A stretch of DNA of 5,695 nt, taken from Rhizobium sp. Q54. Lineage in GTDB: Bacteria > Pseudomonadota > Alphaproteobacteria > Rickettsiales > UBA1997. Positions 1-5,695 of the stretch are shown here, piece after piece; position 1 is the first letter of the stretch; the number at the start of each line of letters is the position of its first letter. The translations under genes were made by a program, and so were the position numbers. Under the pieces are notes generated by a model. That model was not told the DNA's origin. It did no database searches and saw nothing but the letters and a program-made list of their open reading frames with translations. Location of the stretch: assembly GCA_945865745.1 (NCBI GenBank), contig CAMBFP010000075.1, forward strand, positions 1 through 5,695, given 5' to 3'.

Positions 1-762
1 TTTGGCCTTCAAAGCAACGTTGAGTGGTACGATGTCAAAACAAAGTTCAAACAACTGACTCGAAGAATCGCTTACAGCTTCTTGATGCGCGAGTTTATTT
101 GTCTGATCCTGTCTCTCTACATGAAGCTCGTTTACGTCAGCAGTAAAAAAATTTTTGTTAATTATAAAACCATCTTCGAGGCTTTGAACAACAAGACTCC
201 GCTCATTATTACTTTTTGGCATAATCGCTTGATGATGATTCCTTTTGCCACGAAAGAACCAAAAAGACTTTTCCCGGGTTACAACTTTATGACCCTTGCC
301 TCGCGTCACGGAGATGGGCATTTCGTCGGAAGGGTCATGGAAAAACTTGGCCTGATTTCGATTTATGGATCATCACAAGGTGGACGAAAATCTTCGCGAG
401 GAATCGATCTTAAAAGCTTTAGAAAAATTTTCGAAGGCTTGAAAAATGGCTATTCGCTTGGTCTCACGCCAGATGGTCCGCGCGGCCCTAATCAAAAAAT
501 TAATGGTGAAATCGTGAATATTGCACGCATCTCGGGCGCTGGAATTTTGGCGATGTCTTATTCATCTTCGCGCTTTAAACAACTGAACACTTGGGATAAG
601 TTCCGAATTCCTCTCCCCTTCGGAACTCTCTGTTTTTATTTCGACGACAAGCCAATTTACGTCTCCAGAAATGCCAGCGTGCAAGAAATGGAAAAAATTA
701 AAATTCTCGCGGAAGAGAGAATGAATTTTGCGCAAGAAGAATCCCAAAGATTAACAAAATAA
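1..762 (+). CDS. DUF374 lysophospholipid acyltransferase-like protein (5' end outside window)
   Basis: This is a predicted membrane-associated acyltransferase of the DUF374 branch of the LPLAT superfamily, thought to act on lipid or lipid A-type substrates at the inner face of the cytoplasmic membrane; the exact substrate is unknown. Visible landmarks are a hydrophobic N-terminal helix (about codons 94-140), a WHNR block at 217-228 (the position of the superfamily's catalytic His), SRHGDG at 301-318, GSSQGG near 370-385, the family hallmark TPDGPRGP at 466-489, and an IPLPFG block near 607-624. The reading frame has no stop back to base 1, and no ATG, GTG or TTG occurs in frame before TTG 82/ATG 85. 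The upstream residues (KQLTRRIAYSFLMREF) resemble the basic N-terminus usual in the family, and no Shine-Dalgarno precedes 82, so I take the true start to lie upstream of the window. The TAA is 2 nt before the next ATG, which suggests an operon. Family call firm; reaction unknown. Confidence 0.88.
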   Translation, partial: FGLQSNVEWYDVKTKFKQLTRRIAYSFLMREFICLILSLYMKLVYVSSKKIFVNYKTIFEALNNKTPLIITFWHNRLMMIPFATKEPKRLFPGYNFMTLASRHGDGHFVGRVMEKLGLISIYGSSQGGRKSSRGIDLKSFRKIFEGLKNGYSLGLTPDGPRGPNQKINGEIVNIARISGAGILAMSYSSSRFKQLNTWDKFRIPLPFGTLCFYFDDKPIYVSRNASVQEMEKIKILAEERMNFAQEESQRLTK

Positions 763-764
763 AC

Positions 765-2051
765 ATGAGCGATAATTACAAAAAAACACACATCGACAAA
801 CATCAAATTCATCCGGAAACACAGATGATGTCTTACGGCTACGACCCTTTCTTGTCTGAAGGCGCGGTGAAGCCACCAGTTTTTTTAACCTCAACTTTTG
901 CTTTCAAAACTGCCGAAGAAGGTGCGGAATTTTTTGACGTTACATCTGGTCGAAAACCCATGCCGGAAGGTTATTCTGGGGGATTAATTTATAGTCGCTT
1001 CAATCATCCTAATTTAGAAATTATCGAAAATCGCATCGCTCTTTTAGAAGGCGGAGAAAGCTGCAACATCTTTGCAAGTGGCATGGCCGCTATTTCCACC
1101 GCATTTCTAGCCTTGCTTAAGCCTTCCGATGTGATCGTGCATTCTTCGCCACTTTACGGCGGCACCGAAACTCTTATTCGCGGCGCCTTAAAAACATGGG
1201 GTGTGCAATCGGTAGAATTTAGAAAAGGCCTTGATCAATCCTCAATTTGGGAAGGCTTAGCGAAAGGTGCCCGGATTGGTCGCGTTGGTATTTTATTTAT
1301 TGAAACGCCTTGCAATCCAACCAACGCTTTTGTTGATTTTGAGAAAGTAAAAAACGCTCTCGATAAATTTGAAAGTCAGTACGGATACAGGCCAATCAGC
1401 ATTTGCGACAATACTTTGCTTGGACCAGTTTTCCAAAAACCATTGCAACACGGAATCGATCTATCTTGCTACTCTCTTACTAAATATGTCGGTGGACACA
1501 GTGATTTAGTGGCCGGAGCGGTAATTGGCAAAAAAGCGCCAATGGAAAAGATTCGTCGCACTCGTAGTGCTTTTGGATCGCACCTAGATCCGCACTCTTC
1601 TTGGATGATTGGTCGCTCACTCGAAACATTATTTTTACGCATGGAGCGCGCCACTAAATCAGCGGAAGAAGTTGCTGATTGGATGAAAGAAACTTTTCCC
1701 CAAGTCAAAATTTTTCATCCGAAATTTATCGAAAATAAATCTTATCAAGAGGCTCTCGCAAAGCAATGTACAGGCTTTGGCAGCACTTTCGCCTTTACGC
1801 TCAATGGGGGAAGAAAAGAGGCCTTCGCCTTCATCAATACGTTACAAATTTTTAAATCTGCGGTGAGTTTGGGCGGCACGGAATCTCTCGTTTGTCATCC
1901 AGCTTCAACTACACATTCTGGAATTGCTCTCGATCTACGTGAAGAACTCGGGATCTCAGAAGGCTTGGTGCGCGTGTCGATCGGCTTAGAAAATCCTGCT
2001 GATTTAATTGCCGATCTGAGCACCGCTTTTGAAAAAATTAAATCACTCTAA
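765..2051 (+). CDS. PLP-dependent Cys/Met metabolism enzyme (cystathionine gamma-synthase family)
   Basis: A 428-residue cytosolic fold-type I PLP enzyme of the Cys/Met metabolism family, which carries out gamma-elimination or gamma-replacement on homoserine-, cystathionine- or methionine-type substrates. The PLP lysine is K240 in SLTKYVGGHSD (codon 1482-1484). Other expected residues are visible: YSR (76-78, phosphate contact from the neighbouring subunit), SGM (105-107, phosphate loop), Y131 in LYGGT (ring stacking), ETPCNPT (180-186), D215 (pyridine nitrogen) and R403 in VRVSIGLE (substrate carboxylate). Length is slightly above the usual 380-400 because of an N-terminal extension and an insertion before YSR (about 57-72). 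The cysteine that marks methionine gamma-lyases in the LYGC loop is Gly here, so classical methionine gamma-lyase is less favoured; gamma-synthase, cystathionine gamma-lyase or O-acyl-homoserine sulfhydrylase cannot be told apart by eye. It starts 2 nt after the acyltransferase stop with no clear Shine-Dalgarno, so translation is probably coupled. A terminator follows. Confidence 0.9.
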   Translation: MSDNYKKTHIDKHQIHPETQMMSYGYDPFLSEGAVKPPVFLTSTFAFKTAEEGAEFFDVTSGRKPMPEGYSGGLIYSRFNHPNLEIIENRIALLEGGESCNIFASGMAAISTAFLALLKPSDVIVHSSPLYGGTETLIRGALKTWGVQSVEFRKGLDQSSIWEGLAKGARIGRVGILFIETPCNPTNAFVDFEKVKNALDKFESQYGYRPISICDNTLLGPVFQKPLQHGIDLSCYSLTKYVGGHSDLVAGAVIGKKAPMEKIRRTRSAFGSHLDPHSSWMIGRSLETLFLRMERATKSAEEVADWMKETFPQVKIFHPKFIENKSYQEALAKQCTGFGSTFAFTLNGGRKEAFAFINTLQIFKSAVSLGGTESLVCHPASTTHSGIALDLREELGISEGLVRVSIGLENPADLIADLSTAFEKIKSL

Positions 2052-2135
2052 TCTTGCGCCAAGATCACGAATAAATTGATCTTGGTGGCCCTTTTTTTTG
2101 CCGAAGATCAATAAATTTGGCAGAATTAAATCGAT
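2052..2135. other. Convergent intergenic region
   Basis: This 84-nt stretch separates the stop of the PLP enzyme from the stop of yidC. Its left half is the plus-strand terminator. The right half (2100-2135) is AT-rich, with a short echo of the terminator arm (AAGATCA then AATAAATT, about 2104-2117), and holds no gene or second hairpin with a T run that would serve yidC. Confidence 0.7.
2057..2099 (+). terminator. Rho-independent terminator of the acyltransferase/PLP-enzyme unit
   Basis: A perfect 9-bp inverted repeat, CCAAGATCA (2059-2067) and TGATCTTGG (2077-2085), with a 9-nt loop, can be extended by a G-U and a C-G pair to 2057/2087. After four bases (2088-2091) comes a run of eight T (2092-2099). 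It lies 5 nt after the TAA of the PLP enzyme, so it terminates plus-strand transcription. On the minus strand the same hairpin is not followed by a U run, so it would be at best a weak block for transcripts coming from yidC. The four-base gap before the T run is slightly longer than ideal. Confidence 0.8.
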
Positions 2136-3854
2136 CTACTTCACCCTCTTCATAATCACCCATTGCTGCAAGATCGACAGCGCATTACTCCACGTCCAAT
2201 AAATCACCAAACCCGCAGGGAATGCAGCTAGAACGAAGGTTAAAACGTAGGGCATCCACTTCAAAATCATTGTTTGAGTTGGATCTGTCGAGGCCGGACT
2301 AAGTTTTTGCTGAAGGATCATCGTGATACCCATCAAAATCGGCCAAACACCTATGGCGAGCGGACCAGAAACTTCGAAAGGCAACAAACCAAACAAATTA
2401 AAAACTGAAGTTGGATCTGGCGCAGAGAGGTCGTGAATCCAGCCATAGAAAGGCGCCTGACGCATGTCTAGAGTCACAAACAAAACTTTGTAAAGCGCGA
2501 AGAAGACTGGAATTTGAATCAAGACCGGCAAACAACCTGAGGCCGGATTAACTTTTTCTTTTTTGTAGAGCTCCATCATTTCGCGATGAATCGCAAGTTT
2601 GTCGCCTTTATTTTTTACGCGCAGCGCTTCGATTTTCGGCTGCAATTTTTTAATTTTTGCAATCGCGGCGTAAGATTTATTGGCCATTGGGAATAGAGCC
2701 AGCTTGACTAAAACCGTCATCGCTAAAATCGCTAAACCAAAATTTCCCAAGAATTTACTGAGAAATTCAATGATAAAAAAGAACGGCTTGGTGAGAAAAT
2801 AAAACCAGCCAAAATCCACAGCGCGATCAAAAAGTTTGAGATCAAAATCTTTCGCATATTGGTCGAGAAGCCTTACCTTCTTTGCCCCTGCAAAAAGATG
2901 GTGAGTAAAATTTAATTCATCGCCAGCAGCGATTTGGAATTCTTGACCAATAAATTCTGAATCAAAAAATGTTCGCTGATTTTTTACGTTATGCGAAAAG
3001 CTAGCGCCGTAAGCCATTGCCCTGTCTGGTACCATGGCACTTAGCCAATATTTATCAGTGATACCAAGCCAACTTCCATCCTCTCCAGAATCTTGGAATT
3101 CAATCTTCTTTTCCTTGAGCATTTTTTTGTAATTCACCTCCTGCAAAACTCCGCCAAAAGCACCAATCATGCCTTCATGTAAAATAAAATTTGGGTCTCT
3201 AGCGCTACTCAAAACGCGATTGATGCGACCGTAGCTGGCAATGGTTACTTCTTGTTTGGAGTTATTTTTAACCGACTGCGTAACCGAGAACATGTAATTC
3301 TCGTCGAGTGTTAAGTTAATAAAAAATTCAACGCCCTGCCTACTCTTCCACGAAAGTGTAACTGGATTTTCTGGCGTTAATTTCGCCCCGCTGCTCTTCC
3401 AAATTGTATCGGGGTTAGGCAGTTCTAAACCAGCGTTTGAGCTGATCCAGCCGAAGTCAGCAAAGTATCTTTCTTTGCTTTCTGCCGGCGCAAAAAGTGC
3501 GACCTCTTTTTTATGTTCCGTGGTTTCAAAATATTTGGCGAGAGTCAGATCGTCAAAACGCGCGCCTTTGAGCGACACAGATCCATGTAGAAATTCATTA
3601 GAAATTTTAACGCGTAAATTTTTGCTTTCAGCGAGAGATTCATCGCGACTTTTTGTCGCTACAATCGCTTCTTGAATATTTTTACTTGCTAGTGACAGAG
3701 CTTTGCTCTCAGCCACCTGAACCTCTTTAATCTTTTTCTGCGCCGCTTCTTTTTGTTCAATACGCGGCTTCTCGTAAAGCCAGGTCCAGCCTAGTAAAAT
3801 TACGACAGAAAGAGTTACCGCCAAAAGCGTGTTTTTGTTATTGTTATTTTGCAT
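2136..3854 (-). CDS. yidC: Membrane protein insertase YidC
   Basis: A 572-residue inner-membrane insertase/chaperone (YidC/Oxa1/Alb3 family) that inserts and folds membrane proteins alone or with SecYEG. Order of parts: N-terminal membrane anchor (about residues 8-27), a Lys/Glu-rich linker likely helical (31-80), a large beta-rich periplasmic P1 domain (about 80-325), then the conserved five-helix core (about 345-565). Core marks are VLVKLALFPMANKSY (381-395), with K384 at the position of the E. coli hydrophilic-groove Arg, a charged cytoplasmic hairpin LQPKIEALR...MMELYKKEKVNPASG (404-440), CLPVLIQIPVFFALY (441-455), LRQAPF-like MRQAPFYGWIHDLSAPDP (464-481), QQKLSP (515-520) and FPAGLVIYW (545-553). 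The start MQNNNN is typical of proteobacterial YidC, though no strong Shine-Dalgarno precedes it. It follows the 130-residue partner gene after 11 nt. The usual rpmH-rnpA-yidD neighbours are absent upstream. Stop TAG; no minus-strand terminator is evident. Confidence 0.97.
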   Translation of the reverse strand: MQNNNNKNTLLAVTLSVVILLGWTWLYEKPRIEQKEAAQKKIKEVQVAESKALSLASKNIQEAIVATKSRDESLAESKNLRVKISNEFLHGSVSLKGARFDDLTLAKYFETTEHKKEVALFAPAESKERYFADFGWISSNAGLELPNPDTIWKSSGAKLTPENPVTLSWKSRQGVEFFINLTLDENYMFSVTQSVKNNSKQEVTIASYGRINRVLSSARDPNFILHEGMIGAFGGVLQEVNYKKMLKEKKIEFQDSGEDGSWLGITDKYWLSAMVPDRAMAYGASFSHNVKNQRTFFDSEFIGQEFQIAAGDELNFTHHLFAGAKKVRLLDQYAKDFDLKLFDRAVDFGWFYFLTKPFFFIIEFLSKFLGNFGLAILAMTVLVKLALFPMANKSYAAIAKIKKLQPKIEALRVKNKGDKLAIHREMMELYKKEKVNPASGCLPVLIQIPVFFALYKVLFVTLDMRQAPFYGWIHDLSAPDPTSVFNLFGLLPFEVSGPLAIGVWPILMGITMILQQKLSPASTDPTQTMILKWMPYVLTFVLAAFPAGLVIYWTWSNALSILQQWVIMKRVK

Positions 3855-3865
3855 GTGAAGAGATG

Positions 3866-4258
3866 TTAGCCGAAGAGCTTATTTTTGAGGTCGAGATGAA
3901 AGTCAGAAACCCAGTGACTGCCTTTTTTATCGGCATTGTAGGTTCTTACTTTGGCAGATTTTTTATGAATCAAAATAATGTTTCCTGTTATTGGGTAAGC
4001 GCCGGAAATATTAGTTTTGGTGGTATCGTCTTCAAGTAGACAAAAATCAGACTTATTTAACCCATGCTGCTTTAATTCCTGATCAAAATCTTCCATTTCG
4101 CTTTCATGAGCGACTCGCAATTTTCTTATTTTTCCATCAATTGACCAGGCAGGAGCGATTCCCTTCTCTTCCAGATCACGAACTATTTCGCGAATCAAAA
4201 CCTTGTGACCTTCCTTCATGCCCTCTTCGGTTCTTTTTAGAATTTCGTTACTGCCCAT
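3866..4258 (-). CDS. Uncharacterised 130-aa protein, candidate antitoxin partner of the zeta-like kinase
   Basis: I do not recognise a named family. The chosen ATG (4256-4258) is preceded by a strong Shine-Dalgarno at 5-nt spacing and overlaps the kinase gene by 11 nt; a longer reading from TTG at 4318 would overlap by 71 nt and lacks such support. The 130-residue product has no signal peptide or membrane segment, so it should be cytosolic. It appears to have two parts. Residues 3-35 look like a charged helix, followed by APAWSIDGKIRKL (35-47), a layout of helix plus short strand with 'DGK' that I associate loosely with small proteins encoded beside zeta-like kinases. A linker rich in acidic residues (51-82) leads to a probable beta-hairpin, AYPITGNIILIHKKSAKVRTY (about 87-107), and a terminal SHWVSDFHLDLKNKLFG helix. 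Its position directly after the kinase suggests an antitoxin or regulator; this is inference. yidC follows after 11 nt. Confidence 0.75.
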   Translation of the reverse strand: MGSNEILKRTEEGMKEGHKVLIREIVRDLEEKGIAPAWSIDGKIRKLRVAHESEMEDFDQELKQHGLNKSDFCLLEDDTTKTNISGAYPITGNIILIHKKSAKVRTYNADKKGSHWVSDFHLDLKNKLFG

Positions 4259-4814
4259 AAATTTCCTTCCATAATTTTTCGTTAAGAATTGTGAGTTGGC
4301 GCTCACTTTTTGTGGCAATTTCTACGAGGTCGTGACCACTTGCTTCATAAATCGAAGCGGCATCAACAATATCGAGATAAGTTTTTAAATTATCTAAACC
4401 ACTCTGAAATCTGCGCTCGATTACTTCTGACTCAATATTGTGGCCGCCCTTTCTCACCCTAACTTCGACCCTCATTCTTGCAAGCTCCACACTTTCTAGC
4501 TTCAGAAAAATTAGGTTTACCTTGTAGCCAACACTCTGAAATTTCCTGATAAATTTAGCGTAGATCTTCCCCGACAAAGTAGTCTCAAGAGCGAAGCTCG
4601 TGCCGCTTTCAAACAAAAATTTTATTCTCTTTAACATCAAGCGACCAGCCTCAATTCCCGACTTCTTCGGATTTTCTGGAGAGAGAATTTTCGCTATTTC
4701 ATCAGCATTCACAAATTCATTACTGCCTAAAAAATCTGGCAAAAGCGCGATGCGAGCGTGCGACGTTTTTCCCGCACCATTTGGTCCGGCAATAATATGA
4801 ATCTGCTTAGGCAT
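4248..4814 (-). CDS. Zeta-toxin-like P-loop kinase (COG4185-type)
   Basis: A 188-residue cytosolic P-loop NTPase of the zeta-toxin/predicted-ATPase type. Characterised zeta toxins phosphorylate UDP-N-acetylglucosamine and so disturb peptidoglycan synthesis; whether this one does is inferred. Visible motifs in order: Walker A GPNGAGKT (10-17), FVNADEIAKILSP (34-46) with D38 as the likely equivalent of the zeta catalytic-base Asp, ALETTLSG (75-82), a hydrophobic strand VNLIFLKLES (99-108), and the arginine-rich lid RMRVEVRVRKGGHNI...VIERRFQSGLDNL (113-143), whose R-x(n)-R-x-GGH and ERR elements are characteristic of this family. Length matches the usual 185-200 and no key residue is missing, so it should be an intact enzyme. 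Its ATG overlaps the lon stop by 8 nt (ATGCCTAA) with only a weak purine stretch upstream, so translation probably depends on lon. Toxin, housekeeping kinase and detoxified relative are all possible; the tightly linked small gene downstream favours a toxin-antitoxin role. Confidence 0.87.
   Translation of the reverse strand: MPKQIHIIAGPNGAGKTSHARIALLPDFLGSNEFVNADEIAKILSPENPKKSGIEAGRLMLKRIKFLFESGTSFALETTLSGKIYAKFIRKFQSVGYKVNLIFLKLESVELARMRVEVRVRKGGHNIESEVIERRFQSGLDNLKTYLDIVDAASIYEASGHDLVEIATKSERQLTILNEKLWKEIYGQ
4262..4270 (-). promoter_or_regulatory. Strong Shine-Dalgarno deciding the start of the 130-aa gene
   Basis: On the minus strand the bases are GGAAGGAAA, ending 3 nt before the ATG at 4258; the AAGGA core (4268-4264) has a 5-nt spacer. 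It lies within the last codons of the zeta-like kinase gene. It fixes the downstream ATG as the start rather than TTG 4318. The starts of the PLP enzyme, the kinase and YidC have no comparable motif, so this gene is probably translated better than its neighbours. Confidence 0.8.
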
Positions 4815-5695
4815 TCTTTTTGCGGCGATGAGCTTGCGGCGCCTTCAAACACTCTTCGAGAGCTTCGCTAATGTGTGCAATCGGCTTAATTTCTAGACTG
4901 TCCAAAACTTCTTTTGGCATGTCTTCAAGATCTTTCTCGTTAGCCTGCGGAATCAAGACTGTCTTGATTTGACCGCGTAGCGCTGCGAGCAATTTTTCTT
5001 TCAAGCCACCAATTTCTAAAACTTTTCCCGAGAGTGTAATTTCACCAGTCATCGCAATATCTTTGCGAACTGGTCTTTCACTTAAAACAGAAACTAAAGA
5101 AACGCACAAAGCCACGCCAGCTGAGGGGCCATCTTTCGGCGTTGCACCTTCAGGAACGTGAATGTGGAAGTCGAATTTATTGAATTGTTTGGCGTCGATT
5201 TTGAACTGTTTAGCGATTGATCTTGCGTAACTAAGTGCCGCCTGCGCTGATTCTTTCATCACTTCACCGAGCCTGCCGGTAACTTGAATTTTACCACTAC
5301 CTTCAAATTTCAACGCTTCAATATCGAGCAAATCTCCGCCATATTCGGTGTAAGCAAGACCTGTCGTGATGCCAATTAAATCATGCTTGCGTGCGATACC
5401 AAAATGTTTCTTTTCAACGCCAGCATATTTGCGCAAATTCTCTTTGGTAATGTGTAAAGCTTTCGCTTCTTTAGTCACAATCACCTTCGCCGTTTTGCGC
5501 GCCAAATTCGCGATCTCGCGACTTAAATTACGCACGCCTGCTTCGAAGGTGTAACGACGAATCAAAGTCAAAATCGCCTCATCAGAAATTGAAAATTCAT
5601 TAGCATTTAATCCGTTATCTTTGCGCTGTCTTGAGAGCAAATGTTGCTTGGCGATGTGCAGCTTCTCATTTTCAGTGTAGCCCGAAAGCTGGATG
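4807..5695 (-). CDS. lon: ATP-dependent Lon protease, C-terminal part (5' end outside window)
   Basis: The visible 295 codons are the C-terminal third of Lon, the cytosolic ATP-dependent serine protease that degrades misfolded and regulatory proteins, including many antitoxins in other bacteria. The frame is open to the right edge: codons from 5694 encode IQLSGYTENEKLHIAKQHL, matching the end of the AAA+ module, so a TTG at 5640 is not the start. Then come the sensor-2 segment with RRYTFEAGVRNLSREIANL, the GLAYTEYGGDLL block that opens the protease domain, LGEVMKES, HIHVPEGATPKDGPSAG with the catalytic Ser (codon 5122-5124), MTGEITLSGKVLEIGGLKEKLLAA with the catalytic Lys (codon 4993-4995, 43 residues after the Ser as in E. 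coli S679/K722), and KTVLIP. The tail is short and basic (HRRKKNA). The stop overlaps the zeta-like kinase start. In many proteobacteria a hup gene follows lon; here it does not. The catalytic part is complete. Confidence 0.97.
   Translation of the reverse strand, partial: IQLSGYTENEKLHIAKQHLLSRQRKDNGLNANEFSISDEAILTLIRRYTFEAGVRNLSREIANLARKTAKVIVTKEAKALHITKENLRKYAGVEKKHFGIARKHDLIGITTGLAYTEYGGDLLDIEALKFEGSGKIQVTGRLGEVMKESAQAALSYARSIAKQFKIDAKQFNKFDFHIHVPEGATPKDGPSAGVALCVSLVSVLSERPVRKDIAMTGEITLSGKVLEIGGLKEKLLAALRGQIKTVLIPQANEKDLEDMPKEVLDSLEIKPIAHISEALEECLKAPQAHRRKKNA

Noticed and set aside
562..747. Minus-strand 61-codon open frame inside the acyltransferase
   Set aside because: Antisense to the conserved C-terminal part of the DUF374 gene, with no motif of its own.
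1469..1708. Minus-strand 79-codon open frame inside the PLP enzyme
   Set aside because: It lies opposite the conserved PLP-lysine region and shows no features of its own.
2061..2120. Possible short direct repeat (AAGATCA followed by AATAAATT) next to the terminator
   Set aside because: Only a few bases long, imperfect, and partly explained by the terminator arm; not enough for an element or attachment site.
3475..3675. Plus-strand 66-codon open frame opposite yidC
   Set aside because: Shadow of the yidC periplasmic-domain codons; no start signal or domain.
3866..4318. Longer 150-residue reading of the partner protein from TTG 4318
   Set aside because: It would overlap the kinase by 71 nt, uses a TTG start with no good ribosome binding site, and the downstream ATG at 4258 has a strong one.
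4600..4800. Plus-strand 66-codon open frame opposite the kinase gene
   Set aside because: It is antisense to a gene with clear family motifs, has no recognisable domain or ribosome binding site, and its residues mirror the kinase codons.
3866..4814. Kinase pair as part of a mobile element
   Set aside because: No inverted repeats, transposase, integrase or target duplication are visible, and base composition by eye matches the flanking genes; recent transfer cannot be supported from this window.
5366..5554. Plus-strand 62-codon open frame opposite lon
   Set aside because: Shadow of conserved lon coding sequence; nothing supports translation.

Overview
The window looks like a chromosomal segment of a moderately AT-rich Gram-negative bacterium, most likely an alphaproteobacterium. 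The main reason is the YidC homologue: it is a long proteobacterial type with a periplasmic domain, and it has Lys where E. coli has the catalytic Arg, inside a 'VLVKLALFP' context that I recall from alphaproteobacterial YidC. The lineage is an inference from protein character; no rRNA or tRNA is present to confirm it. Both edges cut through genes: the first and last coding regions are incomplete.

Plus strand, 1-2051: a DUF374-type lysophospholipid acyltransferase-like gene that is open through the left edge is followed after only 2 nt by a PLP-dependent Cys/Met-metabolism enzyme (cystathionine gamma-synthase / gamma-lyase / O-acetylhomoserine sulfhydrylase superfamily). The pair ends at a clear rho-independent terminator at 2057-2099.

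Minus strand, 5695 down to 2136: the C-terminal part of Lon protease (including its Ser-Lys proteolytic dyad), then a zeta-toxin-like P-loop kinase, then a 130-residue uncharacterised partner, then the membrane insertase YidC. The four genes run head to tail with an 8-nt overlap, an 11-nt overlap and an 11-nt gap, so they look like one transcription unit. It converges on the plus-strand pair across an 84-nt intergenic stretch.

The most interesting part is 3866-4814. A two-gene module with the layout of a toxin-antitoxin pair (zeta-like kinase first, small soluble protein second) sits between two housekeeping genes, lon and yidC, and is translationally interlocked with lon. The small protein has the only strong Shine-Dalgarno sequence I could find in the window, while the kinase start has almost none. 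That would favour excess of the second protein, as expected for an antitoxin. The toxin-antitoxin reading is an inference; the kinase family call is well supported, and the partner is not a family I recognise. There is no gene-free stretch longer than 84 nt, and I see no RNA gene, CRISPR array, insertion sequence or attachment site.
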